The position numbers were made by a program, and so were the translations under genes. The notes under the pieces were generated by a model. The model was not told the DNA's origin and did not search any database. It saw only the letters and a program-made list of their open reading frames with translations. Positions 42,201 to 50,517 of a stretch of 64,000 nucleotides of DNA are shown piece after piece; position 1 is the stretch's first letter; each line of letters opens with the position of its first letter. Source of the DNA: Lepidonotus clava. Its lineage: Eukaryota > Annelida > Polychaeta > Phyllodocida > Polynoidae. Where the stretch lies: the NCBI GenBank assembly GCA_936440205.1, contig OW387145.1, positions 24,803,075-24,867,074 of the forward strand. The letters run 5' to 3'.

Positions 42201-45200
42201 GGTTGTCCCGTACTAATGCCCGGTATAAACCCCCATACCACTATACTACTACCAGGCGGTGACAACAGCATTGTTTGTTGACGACCAAAAACTGGTGATT
42301 CTTTGTAAGGCCCTCAGATTCTACCCAACCCTTTTTAGCGTGCTACATGTCACGGAGGGCGGGCTGAGTGTTCGTTGACTAGCCCACTCGGCCCCTCACC
42401 GCCCGCATGCTGCATTCCTACACAGCCTCCTCCCGGCCCCAGCTGGCGCGCCCAGAACGCACTCAACATCCGCCAAGCCCTCGGGCGGGCGGGATCGATA
42501 CCAATACACGTTCTGTGGCAACAACCTTGAAGACCTCATCAAAGACTCCCTCAATCTACTGTTGGGACTTGGCCTGCCTGGGCGCTGGTTTATTTTAAGC
42601 AGTCGGAATGCTCAAAGACAGCCTGGTCTGGCCCTGAACCAGGCCGGGTTTTTTAACCCGGCTGACCAGACTGTCTGGTCCATATAATGGCCTCGCTTTC
42701 CTCGGGCTGGACTGTGCTGGCTCCACACAGGAGTTGTTGGGATTTAAAGTGCACTGAACGGTCAACCTTATGCATTAATTATTATATAGAGCTTGGCTCG
42801 GTGGTTGCAGCCCCCGCTTTGACGGCTGAGGTCAGAGGTATAATGCTAAGTGTATCACACCTGTTGAAACTATTCGGGATATGTAACTGATCAGGGTATT
42901 TTCTTATTTACCCACAAAATATTGTTTCTATTTTTGCCTAAACCTTCACGTTTGTACAGCGGTTGGCGTAAGACATACTGCAGAAATCGATATTTCAATG
43001 AATCATGTATGCAATGGCTATTTATATATCTAAGTTATTTCAACGTAATAGTTTCTGCGGTCAGTTTAAAGTTTAGAACATCAAAAAGTTAAAAGTTTCA
43101 AAGAAAAAGAAAAAAAGACTTAAAAATTATGGGTTGAAATGTGAGGCGGTGCAAAATACTGATATCCCAGACGGTAACAAAATCCGGGGTTTCAATCAAG
43201 TGTCCCGGATTACACTTTTCGGTGCGGAATGTTGACTTGGGTACTATGGGGTCATTCACCAACGGGGACAAACGCCCCCCGCTGGAGATGAATGCACGCC
43301 CCTTGTTCTCCACACCTCTCTTTCTCCGTCCAAAGCCCACGTGTGACCCAGGACCAGGCCGTCTGCATTACCTTGGGAGGGGCTAAGTGAAGGTTGTGTA
43401 ACGTCTCCAATAAAACCCCAACGGTTTTAGGAGTGGCTGTTCAAGCAACGAGTATAGACAGAAGTCTATACTCGTTGGTTAAGTAATGTAGGGCTTCGGG
43501 TTGATGAGTGTTATAAGGTACTTTGTGTAAAAAAAGAAAAAAAGAAAGCCCGATAAAAATCAATGAAAAGACGACTGAAAGGGGTTACTTTGAGGACTGT
43601 CGGGAAAGACACCGGAGTTGATCGATGGAAACAATATTCTGTAATAATCTGAAAACCAGGGGCAACCCTGATGGCTTTTGCAAATAAAACCTTCTCTTTT
43701 TCTTCTTAAAAAAAAGAGTGCATCAACATCCATCTTTGGCGTCTTGAGACCTGCCTTCTCCGGGTGCGACAAAAGGAGCTGTTTTCTTCGAACCCCTTTA
43801 ACCCCCTGAACTGTCTATTAGACTTGCATCCTGTTCGATGTTATTACCTCAAGACACGCAATCTCGTTCAATCATTTGAAATGCCATTTAAAAATTATTA
43901 TGCATCAACGGGCTCTTTATATATAAACCAGGATGCGTGGGAAGATGGGGTTGACCTGACTGCTAAGGCGACACCGTTGTCTGTGGACCTGACTGTTCGC
44001 TGATCTACATCTCGGTTAGGGACACCTCGGGTTGTCTCGGGTCACTGGTCTGTCTGGGTGGTGTCTGGGTCAACAGGGGTAATGGTACGTCTTGGTGTGA
44101 CCAGAGAGTAAAGTTTTAACTTTACTCTCTCTGGTGTGACGATTCAGCATCAAGTTAAGTGGTAGTTAAACCTTAAATGATCTTATCGACTCAGGTTGGG
44201 CGTTGTATTACACATACATCAATTTTGTGTCACTGCCAGCAGAGCAACACGGCTCCTTCTGTTCAGGTTTTAAATCTAGTAGATTGCCTTAATTGTAAGT
44301 TTAAACTTTTACGATCGTATCCCCCTTTTTTCACAATGCTAATTTATAAGAGCAAGGCTCTGACAAGAAATGAACTGGAACCTAGGTATATTTTTAACTG
44401 TTATTTTTTTAAAGACATTTTATATGAACCTGTTTTTGTTGTTTTTTTCCCCCCCCAAAAAGCAGGCCCTTCAAACTTTGAACCAGTCTACCAAAAAAGA
44501 GGTTAAGAAAAATGCTAGCGTTGATTAACTAACCAGAATGCTCATTCTAAAACTAAGTGAATAGCTAGGTTCAGTCTCACCAGAAAGATGAATTACGGCT
44601 TGTAATAACTGCAGATGTACCTTAAGTATTTACTAAGGACTTTTTCAAACTTCTAGACCCAAAATAAGACCATTCCCCAAAAATAGGATTGACAAATCCA
44701 AAGTAAGACCTTTTCAGACTTTATAATACCTGCGTGGGCACCCTCATAATGTAAACCAGAAGTTCTTGTGGAAGGTTGGGTTGGTGAAGTGTTGACGGGG
44801 GCCAAGCAACGCCCGCTACATGGGGAGGTGAAGTGGTACGATTGCATCATTCATGTTTCTGGCCAAGAGGACTCCAGACTCGGTTGCATGCATGGGGTCT
44901 GGGAGGGGAATGCCAAGCTTGGGCACGGCACGCATTATCATAGTTATCACAATGGGTTTTTTTCTGCAAAATAACGTGCGCGGTACTCTTTGTAAAGAAC
45001 ATTCATATTACTTTATAAATACCTTGATCGTGACTTCATTTAGTAATTTACTTTGTACTTGTAGCCTGTATTTTTCTGTGTTGTGCAACTAAAATGCCCC
45101 TGTGATGCCATTTAATTTGATAAGAGCATTTTTTCTTTTCTTTTTTTCCCTTCTTCTTCTTCTTCTACCCCTTCTTGACATGCACCTAAGCACCTTTCCG

Positions 45201-47314
45201 TGACATGACTCACTCGGCCTTGCCTAGCTTGACTCACTTCTGGCTGCCTAGACTCTACGGCTGGACTACCGGAGCACACAAAGGCCAAGTAGCAAGACTA
45301 ATAATATTTTATCATGGTATGCACACAATAAGGACATAATCCCTACAAACTAATCCGCCCCCTAAGCCCCAGCGTTTTCCCCTTGTATTAATGCATGAGC
45401 GATATCCAGGGAGAAACTTCTGTACCTGCGTCATACCGGTAATCTTCGCGGTGAACTGGTATTTCACTGAAACGTAGAACACCGACTAGTACAAGGTGTT
45501 AAACACCTCCATCAATCACGTCATAATCGGTTCTCATAATATAAACCATAGATAACCGCCTCTGTATAAACGAACAAAGCACCATGACCGCGAATACGTG
45601 TTCTGTTAGTTCTTAGTTCTGTGGACCCACGTGGTTGGTCCTGACTTGCAGGTCATACCTGGTCTAATCATAACCGATCAAGTTACAACATGTTTACATT
45701 GAAAAATCTACCGGGAATCTAATGTCTAGACACGAAAGGCCTGATTGAATGTGTTACAAAAATGCACATTGAGACATTTTCATGATTTGAAAAACCAATT
45801 TACATTTTTTAAGGGGGCGGGGTGTTGCAAGTTCAGAAAAGTGAAAAGTATAATTTTTGAATTCTAAACGTTTGTTTATATGGAATTTGGCCTACTATTT
45901 AAACAATTTCAGTAATGACTAAACGAGTAACGATCTTGAATCAAAACATGGCATTGGGAAATCAGCTCAATCACGTAAATTAACCAAAATAGCTGTCCAA
46001 ACTGGGTGTCCATATCAAACATGAATGCCGCACTTCAGTTGGTCTCACTTATCAGATTATCATTACTGTTATCTGACATCCACATTAGATTCCGGACTTT
46101 CCCTTGTTCTCATTTGACAACATCATTTGGCCAGCCCGGTCTGTGCCTGACACAAACAATGCGCTGACCTGAGGTGACCCTGACTCAGTGAGTGTACGGG
46201 TACCCGCTGTGGAGTCTGGAGCAGGTTGCATCAGCTCGGCCCCATCACCACCACCACCAGTAGCGGGATGGAGTAGCGGGATGTGGCGAGCTGCTCGGTG
46301 CAGCACGTTGTGTGCGAGCTCCTCGCCTGTTTATTTTGGTCGGCCACGTGACCTGGATCTGACCCACAGGCGAGCAGCTCACCTTCCTCAAGGAAGTGGT
46401 TTTAAGCCACTTATTTTCTGTTGTTAAATAATCTATAAAAAGAAAATCCGATTTCCCTTCTTTCCTGGTGATTCCCATGAAGTTTAAAATCAAGTTTACA
46501 GTGACTCAAACCCATCATCTTCACCCCACCCGGTCACCCTATCCCCATTTTTCCTGGAATCACCTCGGTGAATACCACGTGCGTCCAAAGCAGACACACT
46601 GACGGCAAGACTGCCTGGAGCATGGCAACTCACACAAAGCAGTCTTTGTAAATGAAACTTAAAATGCTGACAAAGCACTACGTTAGCTCATGTAACAACA
46701 TTGCGTATCACGAAGCCTAACACTCTTTATGATGACTTTGGCCGTGTTTTTTTTTTTAGGTATATGCAGTTAATAAACTACTTACAGATGCAGACAGCGG
46801 CGAGCAGTCTGACGGCAATCTGGGGCTGCTCACAGTCGGGGAAGAGCGGCTCGATCACGTAGTAGGCAAAGGTGAGCGCCACAATAGCCGTCGAGCAGGG
46901 CCGCACGATCATACACTCCACCCAGAGGCGGAGGAAGGCCAGGAACGGCCCGAAGGCCTCAAAGATGTAGGCGTAATCGGCGCCTGATCGGACGATGGCT
47001 GTTCCCAACTCGGCGTAACAGTAGGCGCCTACCATGGAGAAGAGGCCACATACGACCCAGACGATGAGCGACAGGCCGACGGAGCCCGTCTGCTCGAGCA
47101 CCCCGCGCGGACTCACAAAGATGCCCGAGCCGATGATGGAGCCGACGATCACCGTGACGCCGTTAAGCAGGGTGATCTTGGGCTTAAGGCGCACCTTGGA
47201 GTCGTCCTCATAGTCAATCCGCTCCCCCTTGGAGCCCGTGCCCGAGCTGCCGATGGAGCCGTTGGTGGCCACCGAGTCCTTCTTCTCCTTCTTGGGTTTA
47301 GCTCCGGCCGCCAT
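3002..47314 (-). CDS. SLC7A8: LAT-type neutral amino acid transporter light chain, complete, 10 exons
   Basis: Ten exons join to a 506-residue protein; human LAT1 is 507. SLC7 light chains of this type are 12-helix exchangers of large neutral amino acids in the plasma membrane, disulfide-linked to the SLC3A2 (4F2hc) heavy chain. Seen: a charged, Ser/Gly-rich cytosolic N-tail (1-45); TM1 with the unwound GSGIF motif (62-66); a CYAELG motif (98-103); Cys161 in PLFPDC, matching the LAT1 cysteine that bonds the heavy chain; RVQDIF; FAYNGWN (247-253) in TM6; [24 protein letters not shown] before TM11; and a short tail with [10 protein letters not shown]. From memory of human sequences the middle is closest to LAT2 (SLC7A8) and the tail resembles LAT1 (SLC7A5). 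It has WN where y+LAT proteins have WD, so neutral substrates are inferred. The start is ATG 47314 (A at -3, G at +4) with an in-frame TAG eight codons upstream. Confidence 0.95.
3163..3608 (-). other. Intron 9
   Basis: 446 bases with canonical ends. AT-rich, with no further structure seen. Confidence 0.85.
3609..3693 (-). CDS. SLC7A8: Transporter exon 9
   Basis: The exon is 85 bases, with acceptor CCACCAG and donor GTACGT. It encodes residues 426-453 (TM11, [19 protein letters not shown], then SPVET) and ends in phase 1 on the G of Gly454. Confidence 0.95.
3694..5072 (-). other. Intron 8
   Basis: 1379 bases with canonical ends. AT-rich, with no repeat or coding segment that I can support. 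Confidence 0.85.
5073..5222 (-). CDS. SLC7A8: Transporter exon 8
   Basis: The exon is exactly 50 codons (residues 376-425), phase 0 at both ends, with acceptor GATTACAG and donor GTAAGG. It covers TM9-TM10, including [17 protein letters not shown] and the PRPIK motif. Confidence 0.95.
5223..5763 (-). other. Intron 7
   Basis: 541 bases with canonical ends and nothing else recognised. The 91-codon frame at 5344-5619 on the opposite strand has no family features. Confidence 0.85.
5764..5860 (-). CDS. SLC7A8: Transporter exon 7
   Basis: The exon is 97 bases, with acceptor GTTGCAG and donor GTACGT. It completes Arg343 and encodes residues 344-375: [18 protein letters not shown], one of the most conserved stretches of the light-chain family, then TPAPAVIFM leading into TM9. 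It ends in phase 0. Confidence 0.95.
6032..6339. mobile_element. Non-autonomous CAGGG-ended DNA transposon, 308 bp
   Basis: A 13-bp terminal inverted repeat (CAGGGTACCAACC) is bounded by a perfect 6-bp target duplication, ACTATA (6026-6031 and 6340-6345). The interior repeats TTCCCTG-type words many times. It has no coding capacity. CAGGG ends suggest hAT; 6-bp duplications would fit hAT lineages with shortened target duplications (inference). Confidence 0.85.
7291..8138. mobile_element. Long-terminal-inverted-repeat element, 848 bp
   Basis: The left arm 7291-7353 and right arm 8077-8138 are inverted copies over about 62 bases, differing by one indel. The outermost sequence is TGTTTTTCCCATTCACAGC. 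The interior shows no coding frame. I could not identify a target duplication, so the superfamily is open. Confidence 0.75.
17369..17472 (-). CDS. SLC7A8: Transporter exon 6
   Basis: The exon is 104 bases, with acceptor TTGCAG and donor GTAAGC. It encodes residues 309-342 plus two bases of Arg343: TM8 with [20 protein letters not shown] and ILFTTAR. It ends in phase 2. Confidence 0.95.
17473..18170 (-). other. Intron 5
   Basis: 698 bases, AT-rich, with no repeats or genes seen. Confidence 0.85.
18171..18294 (-). CDS. SLC7A8: Transporter exon 5
   Basis: The exon is 124 bases, with acceptor GCTACAG and donor GTCAGT. It encodes Arg267 (last base) and residues 268-308: [11 protein letters not shown]7, and a loop ending in ASAVAV, which matches the LAT2 SNAVAV site. 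It ends in phase 0. Confidence 0.94.
18916..19577. mobile_element. TTAA-flanked foldback element, 662 bp
   Basis: The ends are inverted copies of GGATAGACAACACCTC, and TTAA flanks both sides (18912-18915 and 19578-19581). Homology between the halves continues inward to a second strong inverted segment (GGAGGGAAGC at about 19200 and its complement at about 19350), so most of the element folds on itself. TTAA targets are typical of piggyBac and Kolobok transposons. Confidence 0.8.
20012..20197 (-). other. First-exon-like segment inside the 19595 element
   Basis: ATG with good context (AAC-ATG-G) opens a 61-codon frame starting [15 protein letters not shown]. Near its end is a donor-like AAG|GTTAGT. 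The surroundings are CpG-rich, and a YY1-like GCCGCCATCTT lies at 19968-19978. It could be a captured promoter and first exon. Function unknown. Confidence 0.3.
20489..20728 (-). other. Exon-like open segment inside the 19595 element
   Basis: A 79-codon frame opens right after a TTAG acceptor-like site and ends at TAA. Its composition looks coding (charged, mixed, no low complexity; includes [14 protein letters not shown] and ALAEIGSES). I do not recognise the family. It may be a captured host exon or a transposase remnant. Confidence 0.3.
21184..21228 (-). CDS. SLC7A8: Transporter exon 4 (45-base microexon)
   Basis: This 45-base exon encodes [14 protein letters not shown] plus shared codons at each edge: G completes Trp252 and AG begins Arg267. 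Acceptor is TTTAAG and donor GTAAGT. The family signature (G)WNYLNFVxEE directly after TM6 confirms it. Confidence 0.93.
21229..21799 (-). other. Intron 3
   Basis: 571 bases, AT-rich, with nothing further seen. Confidence 0.85.
21800..21899 (-). CDS. SLC7A8: Transporter exon 3
   Basis: The exon is 100 bases, with acceptor CTTTCAG and donor GTACGT. It opens with GA, completing Gly219, and encodes an acidic/His-rich extracellular loop (EHEHFHDPF) followed by TM6 with LFAYNG. It ends in phase 2 (TG of Trp252). Confidence 0.95.
22068..22290. mobile_element. Foldback element with 64-bp arms
   Basis: The arms 22068-22131 and 22227-22290 are inverted copies with only four mismatches in 64 bases, around a 95-base AT-rich loop. 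The arms contain repeated TGATCAGGG words. I found no clear target duplication. Confidence 0.75.
23898..25155. repeat. Tandem array, about 206-bp unit, six copies
   Basis: Units begin near 23898, 24105, 24303, 24507, 24713 and 25075 with GGGGTCTGGGG and share the order: accccc-lysine-like A/T block, AAATCTGGGA, CAGATATCTA, ACACCCATTTTATGGAATC. The fifth-to-sixth spacing returns to about 206 once the nested 152-bp element and its duplicated TTAA are removed. Confidence 0.85.
24842..24993. mobile_element. Nested TTAA element, 152 bp
   Basis: Ends GCCCCATACCCACTAAGCGA and its imperfect inverse (about 17 of 20 matching) are flanked by TTAA at 24838-24841 and 24994-24997. Removing the insert plus one TTAA restores the repeat unit reading GAATC-TTAA-GGCACTC. 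A relative lies at 40979. Confidence 0.88.
25205..25440. repeat. 50-bp tandem array, about five units
   Basis: CCTGACCTGA recurs at 25261, 25311, 25361 and (as CCTGACCTTT) 25411, exactly 50 bases apart. Each unit contains CCCTTA, CTCCCCT, ATGCCCTGA and GATCCCCTGA. A more diverged unit precedes it near 25205. Confidence 0.85.
26702..26790 (+). mobile_element. Possible hAT-like element end
   Basis: CAGTGGTGGATTTAGAGGGGG followed by a G/C-rich then T-rich tract looks like the end of hAT non-autonomous elements. No matching second end is seen, so this would be a fragment. Confidence 0.35.
28050..28271. mobile_element. TA-flanked inverted-repeat element, 222 bp (mariner/pogo-like)
   Basis: Perfect terminal inverted repeats of over 20 bases start CCGTAAAACCCCTAA and are flanked by TA at 28048-28049 and 28272-28273. 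The word GGCTTAAATTAGGG recurs several times inside, in both orientations. A TA target is typical of Tc1/mariner/pogo elements. Confidence 0.85.
30097..30410. mobile_element. Short CAGG-ended copy, family of the 19595 element
   Basis: It starts CAGGTTGCCCATGC and ends near GCATGGACACCCTA. From about 30190 it follows the right part of the 19595 element closely (GAGGTT..ATCTAA, TTTGCTCATCC, GATCCAATT, CTGCAAGAAAAATGTGAAAT). The flanks AGTCA/AATCA suggest a decayed 5-bp duplication. Confidence 0.75.
32427..32552 (-). CDS. SLC7A8: Transporter exon 2
   Basis: The exon is 126 bases, with acceptor CATGGCAG and donor GTAAGT. It completes codon 177 (T+TG, Leu) and encodes TM4-TM5 with [18 protein letters not shown] and AKLLALVLI. 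It ends in phase 1. Confidence 0.95.
33480..33806. mobile_element. CAGGG-ended element, 327 bp, AAGACC-rich
   Basis: The perfect 14-bp terminal inverted repeat CAGGGTTCCCACGC is bounded by a 5-bp duplication CAAGA (33475-33479 and 33807-33811). TTTAAGACC words fill both subterminal regions. It shares end sequence with the 19595 and 30097 copies. Confidence 0.88.
36628..36845. mobile_element. CAGTG-ended element, 218 bp
   Basis: Terminal inverted repeats CAGTGTTCGAAATTAAGG are bounded by a 5-bp duplication TATAT (36623-36627 and 36846-36850). The interior is built of GTGCA/GCACCCGG words that pair with each other. It is the same family as 54315-54474. Confidence 0.82.
39178..39205. repeat. 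Poly-T run of 28
   Basis: A simple run in intron 1. It could be the A-tail of a minus-strand retroposon, but no body or polyadenylation signal is recognisable beside it. Confidence 0.9.
40979..41193. mobile_element. TTAA element, relative of 24842, left end altered
   Basis: The right end matches the 24842 ends (complement of GCCCCATACCCACTAGGC) and the interior shares GGGCAACTGGGAGAATCG. TTAA flanks both sides (40975-40978, 41194-41197). The left end carries extra or changed bases before CTCACTAGGCGA. Confidence 0.7.
43446..43477. repeat. Perfect 14-bp hairpin
   Basis: CAACGAGTATAGAC and its exact complement are separated by AGAA. Confidence 0.9.
44103..44130. repeat. Perfect 13-bp hairpin
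   Basis: AGAGAGTAAAGTT and its exact complement are separated by two bases. Both sides lie near the word GGTGTGAC. Confidence 0.9.
44640..44743. mobile_element. Right-end fragment of the AAGACC/CAGGG family
   Basis: AAGACCTTTT-like words are followed by CCTGCGTGGGCACCCT, matching the right end of the 33480 element. No left end is seen. Confidence 0.55.
46786..47314 (-). CDS. SLC7A8: Transporter exon 1 (start codon to TM4)
   Basis: This 529-base exon encodes residues 1-176 and ends in phase 1 (ATC T) at a GTAAGT donor. It carries the N-tail, TM1 with GSGIF, TM2, TM3 and the heavy-chain cysteine. It is far more GC- and CpG-rich than the other exons' surroundings because it lies in the promoter CpG block. 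Confidence 0.95.
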
Positions 47315-47468
47315 GCTGCTGGTGGCTGTCAAACGCTACTAAACACTAACTACTGGCAAGGTGTGCTGTCCGATATACTACAGGAGGTGGGCGCCGCGTG
47401 GCTCGCGGCTCCCGGGCGTGGTGGCGTCGGGCTGACGCTGGGGTCAATGCGGACACAGCCCCGACGAC
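47315..47468 (-). other. Inferred 5' UTR of the transporter
   Basis: This is GC-rich, ATG-free sequence between the inferred start site and ATG 47314. An in-frame TAG stands eight codons before the ATG. A GAC-triplet run overlaps its distal end. Confidence 0.45.
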
Positions 47469-47479
47469 GACGACGACGG
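47460..47479. repeat. GAC trinucleotide run
   Basis: Six GAC units lie at the inferred transcription start/5' UTR of the transporter. Confidence 0.8.
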
Positions 47480-47493
47480 CCTGCTTTAAACTC

Positions 47494-47500
47494 TATATAG
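47494..47500 (-). promoter_or_regulatory. TATA box of the transporter promoter
   Basis: CTATATA on the minus strand lies about 180 bases upstream of the start codon inside a CpG-rich block. A start site about 30 bases downstream (near 47468) would give a 5' UTR of roughly 150 bases. No ATG occurs between that point and the coding start, which supports the placement. Confidence 0.55.
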
Positions 47501-47703
47501 ACGAGGCGGTCTCCTCGTTAGTTCACCTCCACATACCTCAGTCCGTACCTCGCGGTCCCTGAACACAAAATGCACACGTCGGGCAGTACGGCTGTAGGTT
47601 ATCTCGTTCACTGGGTGTAGGTAGGACCAGAGCCTCCTCTGAGCTCTGCTCCCTGACTGACTGACAGCAGGCTGAGGCTGGGGCTGCTGTAGGCCGGGCG
47701 GAG

Positions 47704-47721
47704 CAGCAGCAGCAGCAGCAG
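47704..47721. repeat. CAG trinucleotide run
   Basis: Six CAG units lie upstream of the TATA box. Five CTG units occur at 47957-47971. Confidence 0.85.
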
Positions 47722-50517
47722 CGTGCGGGTTTGTTGTGACTCGTACAACAGCCGGGTTGGGCCGATCACGTGGGTGGGGGATGCCAGTCACAGAAGAGGG
47801 CTGATGCAATGCCTGGCCTGCTTAATAACGGTACCGCCCGCCCCCACAGAGCAGTCCAACAGAGTGATACCAACCAGGTTTAATCACCAAATCACGGCCG
47901 GTTTTTAAAGCGAACTGAGGTCGTCACTGATCAATATCATCGCCTCCGTGCGGCTTCTGCTGCTGCTGCTGAGGCCAATACACAATGGCTACTTCTTCTG
48001 TCGACACCTTCTTACTACCCGTGCACGTTGGCAATGGTAAACAAAGCGGCGTGGGTAGCGCTCAAGGCCATACAACAGGCGTTACTAGAGCGTGTCCCGG
48101 CATATTCACAACTCCCGGCCTGATCTGTGAATGAACTTGAAGCAATGGCGGACACGGCGCCGCTCAGAAAATGCAAACACTGCGTTTATTTATTTGCAAT
48201 GTCTGAATGAGTAGGGAGTGGCGTACTGCCAGTCTGGTTGTCAAGATGAACCCAAAACATAATATTTCTTTTGTCTGTCATGCTAAATCTTTTTTTTCTT
48301 TATTCAGAAAAAAAAATGAATGCAAGATGTCCCCGACGAGAATAGGTTAAGAGACATCAAATCAAAAGATTATATTGCGAATCTGTCACTTTAATCTAAA
48401 GCCTTCACTGATATTTTATTGAAACAAACAAGAACTTAGGCAATTAAGGAAAAGTCACATACAACTCATAAATCATACAGCACCTTTATGTTTGCTTACT
48501 TTAGCAAGCAACTACTAGCATAGCAAATCAATATAATTGTTTAGCCAAGTATTTTTGGTGAGAGACCGCTAGCGTGGGCAGGTCTGCTATTTGAGTGGTT
48601 AGTTACGGTTCATGGATTGTGTGCAAGCCAACATATCGATAGTGAAATAGTCTTTACTGTATTTTAAATAATTTGGCAAAGAACTGCTTTTGAAGATCTA
48701 GGCTAATAGATATAAAACTCGTGCTATTTCTAAACCTGTTTTTGCAGGACGACTACTATACATTATTACATTAGAGAAGAACAACCAGCAATGCTTTCTG
48801 TTGTCATAAATCAAATGAAATGGTACAACTCAAAATCCGGAAAAAGAAGAAAAATGAAAACTCTTGAGGTGGGATGGGGGATGATATGAACTACTATTTT
48901 CCAATCCAGATTCTGCATTTTTTGGGGGCGCCTCTGATCAATTTCAAAGCTCGTTACCGCCTTTTCTCTTAAAGTGCAGAATGGAAACTGATTTTGTTTA
49001 CATACGGTACTCAGCGTTTGGATAAAATCCCCATAGGGGTATTTACATATTTAACTATTTCTACACGATGAGGCAGAATGAGATGCATGCAAGCAAGCCG
49101 TGCCACACACTGTGCCGGCATCTCGACCACGCTGATACAAGTCAACACCATGTGGGCCTGCCACGAGCCAAGCTGATGCGGAGCTATTGTTAACAATTTT
49201 TTCCTTTTCAACAAAGTTAGTAATCATTTATCGCTGGGTGACTTTTATAATTGCATTTGATTAAATGAACACTAGATACCTTTATTCCACGTACAGGTTC
49301 TCTTTGGTTTGTAAGAGTCGGCTTATGATTTGTTAAATTTCAATTTAACCACACCCATTTTACAGTAACCTTCTGTACATATGTAGGGGTAAGTTCAATA
49401 GCGGAAAGTAGAGCAACAATTTTAATACAATAACTGAAACAGTTGGCTAATAATCAGTGGGATGTTTTCAGTGGGTTGATACAGACCATACGGTAGAAAC
49501 TCAAATTATATGCCATATAACATCAAGAAATACAGAGGTAAGTGTATTCATATTGGGTGAATACATGAGTTTAGGTGATACTAGCTCACCTAGTTTCAAT
49601 CCACTACATTGCAATTACCTTTGGCTATGTATTAGGTTATAGAACATCTAACTAGGCAAGTGCATAACGACACGGGCAGAGGGGAATTATAAGGTGTAAT
49701 GTATTAAATTATTCTTCCTTAGAAAATCAAGTAAGACGTAAGACAACTAGGAAACATATTGCTTGCCCACTGGACAACTGACAGCTGCCTCGTCCCGCAT
49801 GGACTTAGTCAGGACTGTCCGCCTACCCGGGACAGGTAAAACTAGAGGTATGGCAGACTAACGGTCCCCTGAGAGCCACCTGCCGAGATGGGACATTTTA
49901 CTTCAAAGTTTTCCTTTTGACTTTTTATCTCCAGATAAAATTCGGGTATATATAACGGCAGTGCTTTCAAATCCAGACATTTTCATAAGAAGAATTTCTT
50001 TATTGGGCATGTACAATTCTTCACCCTTAATGCTGAGTCCTGAATGGGGACCCGTAATTTCATTTCCCACTGGGCAACCACTGAAATTCTTTCTTGAGTT
50101 GCAGTATCATTGCTGCAGCATCTCCAACTTGGATCTTGGTTGCATGGCCAATGGGTATTGGTTACCCATTTCAGACGACCTGTCAAGTCATTCAGCTATT
50201 CACTAAATGAAACTCACTGAGGCCATTGAAATCAGTGTCTGCTAGTTCCAGTATGAGTTAAACAAAATTAACCAGGACTTGTTAAGTTGTGAGTAGATTA
50301 CAACAGTAACTCTACTAGAGCCAACCAGCACAGTAAAGACACCTAGTGTTGGTCTCTGCTATCACATTCCTTCTACTAGGTGGCAGCACCTGCTTGTATC
50401 AACTGTTTAACCCGACCCTGGCGCCCTCTGGCGTCAGTCGGCGACAACATTATTACTTCTGCCCCGCGTCCCTGTTCATGGTAGTTCACATGTGGTCGCT
50501 GAGGATTCTGTACATAC

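Larger units (their letters stand above)
32553..46785 (-). other. Intron 1
   Basis: A 14.2-kb first intron. It holds elements at 33480-33806, 36628-36845, 40979-41193 and a fragment at 44640-44743, short perfect hairpins at 43446 and 44103, a 28-base T-run at 39178 and GC islands (about 33040-33370, 34640-34830, 37430-37640, 37890-38220, 42360-42850, 43140-43400, 46150-46390). Large first introns often hold regulatory sites; none is proven here. Confidence 0.8.
46786..47800. promoter_or_regulatory. CpG-rich promoter/first-exon block
   Basis: By eye the block is strongly GC- and CpG-rich against AT-rich neighbours. It covers exon 1, the 5' UTR, the TATA box and about 300 bases upstream. Limits are approximate. 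Confidence 0.6.

Noticed and set aside
42636-42656. GC stem with T loop resembling a bacterial terminator
   Set aside because: The sequence is eukaryotic nuclear intron; such a stem has no terminator role for RNA polymerase II.
47315-47332. Upstream extension of the transporter by six codons
   Set aside because: The extension would begin at TTG, with an in-frame TAG two codons before it. ATG 47314 has good context.
49961-50206. Overlapping 81- and 67-codon frames on both strands
   Set aside because: The minus-strand reading looks mildly coding, but no family, splice sites or second exon could be supported.
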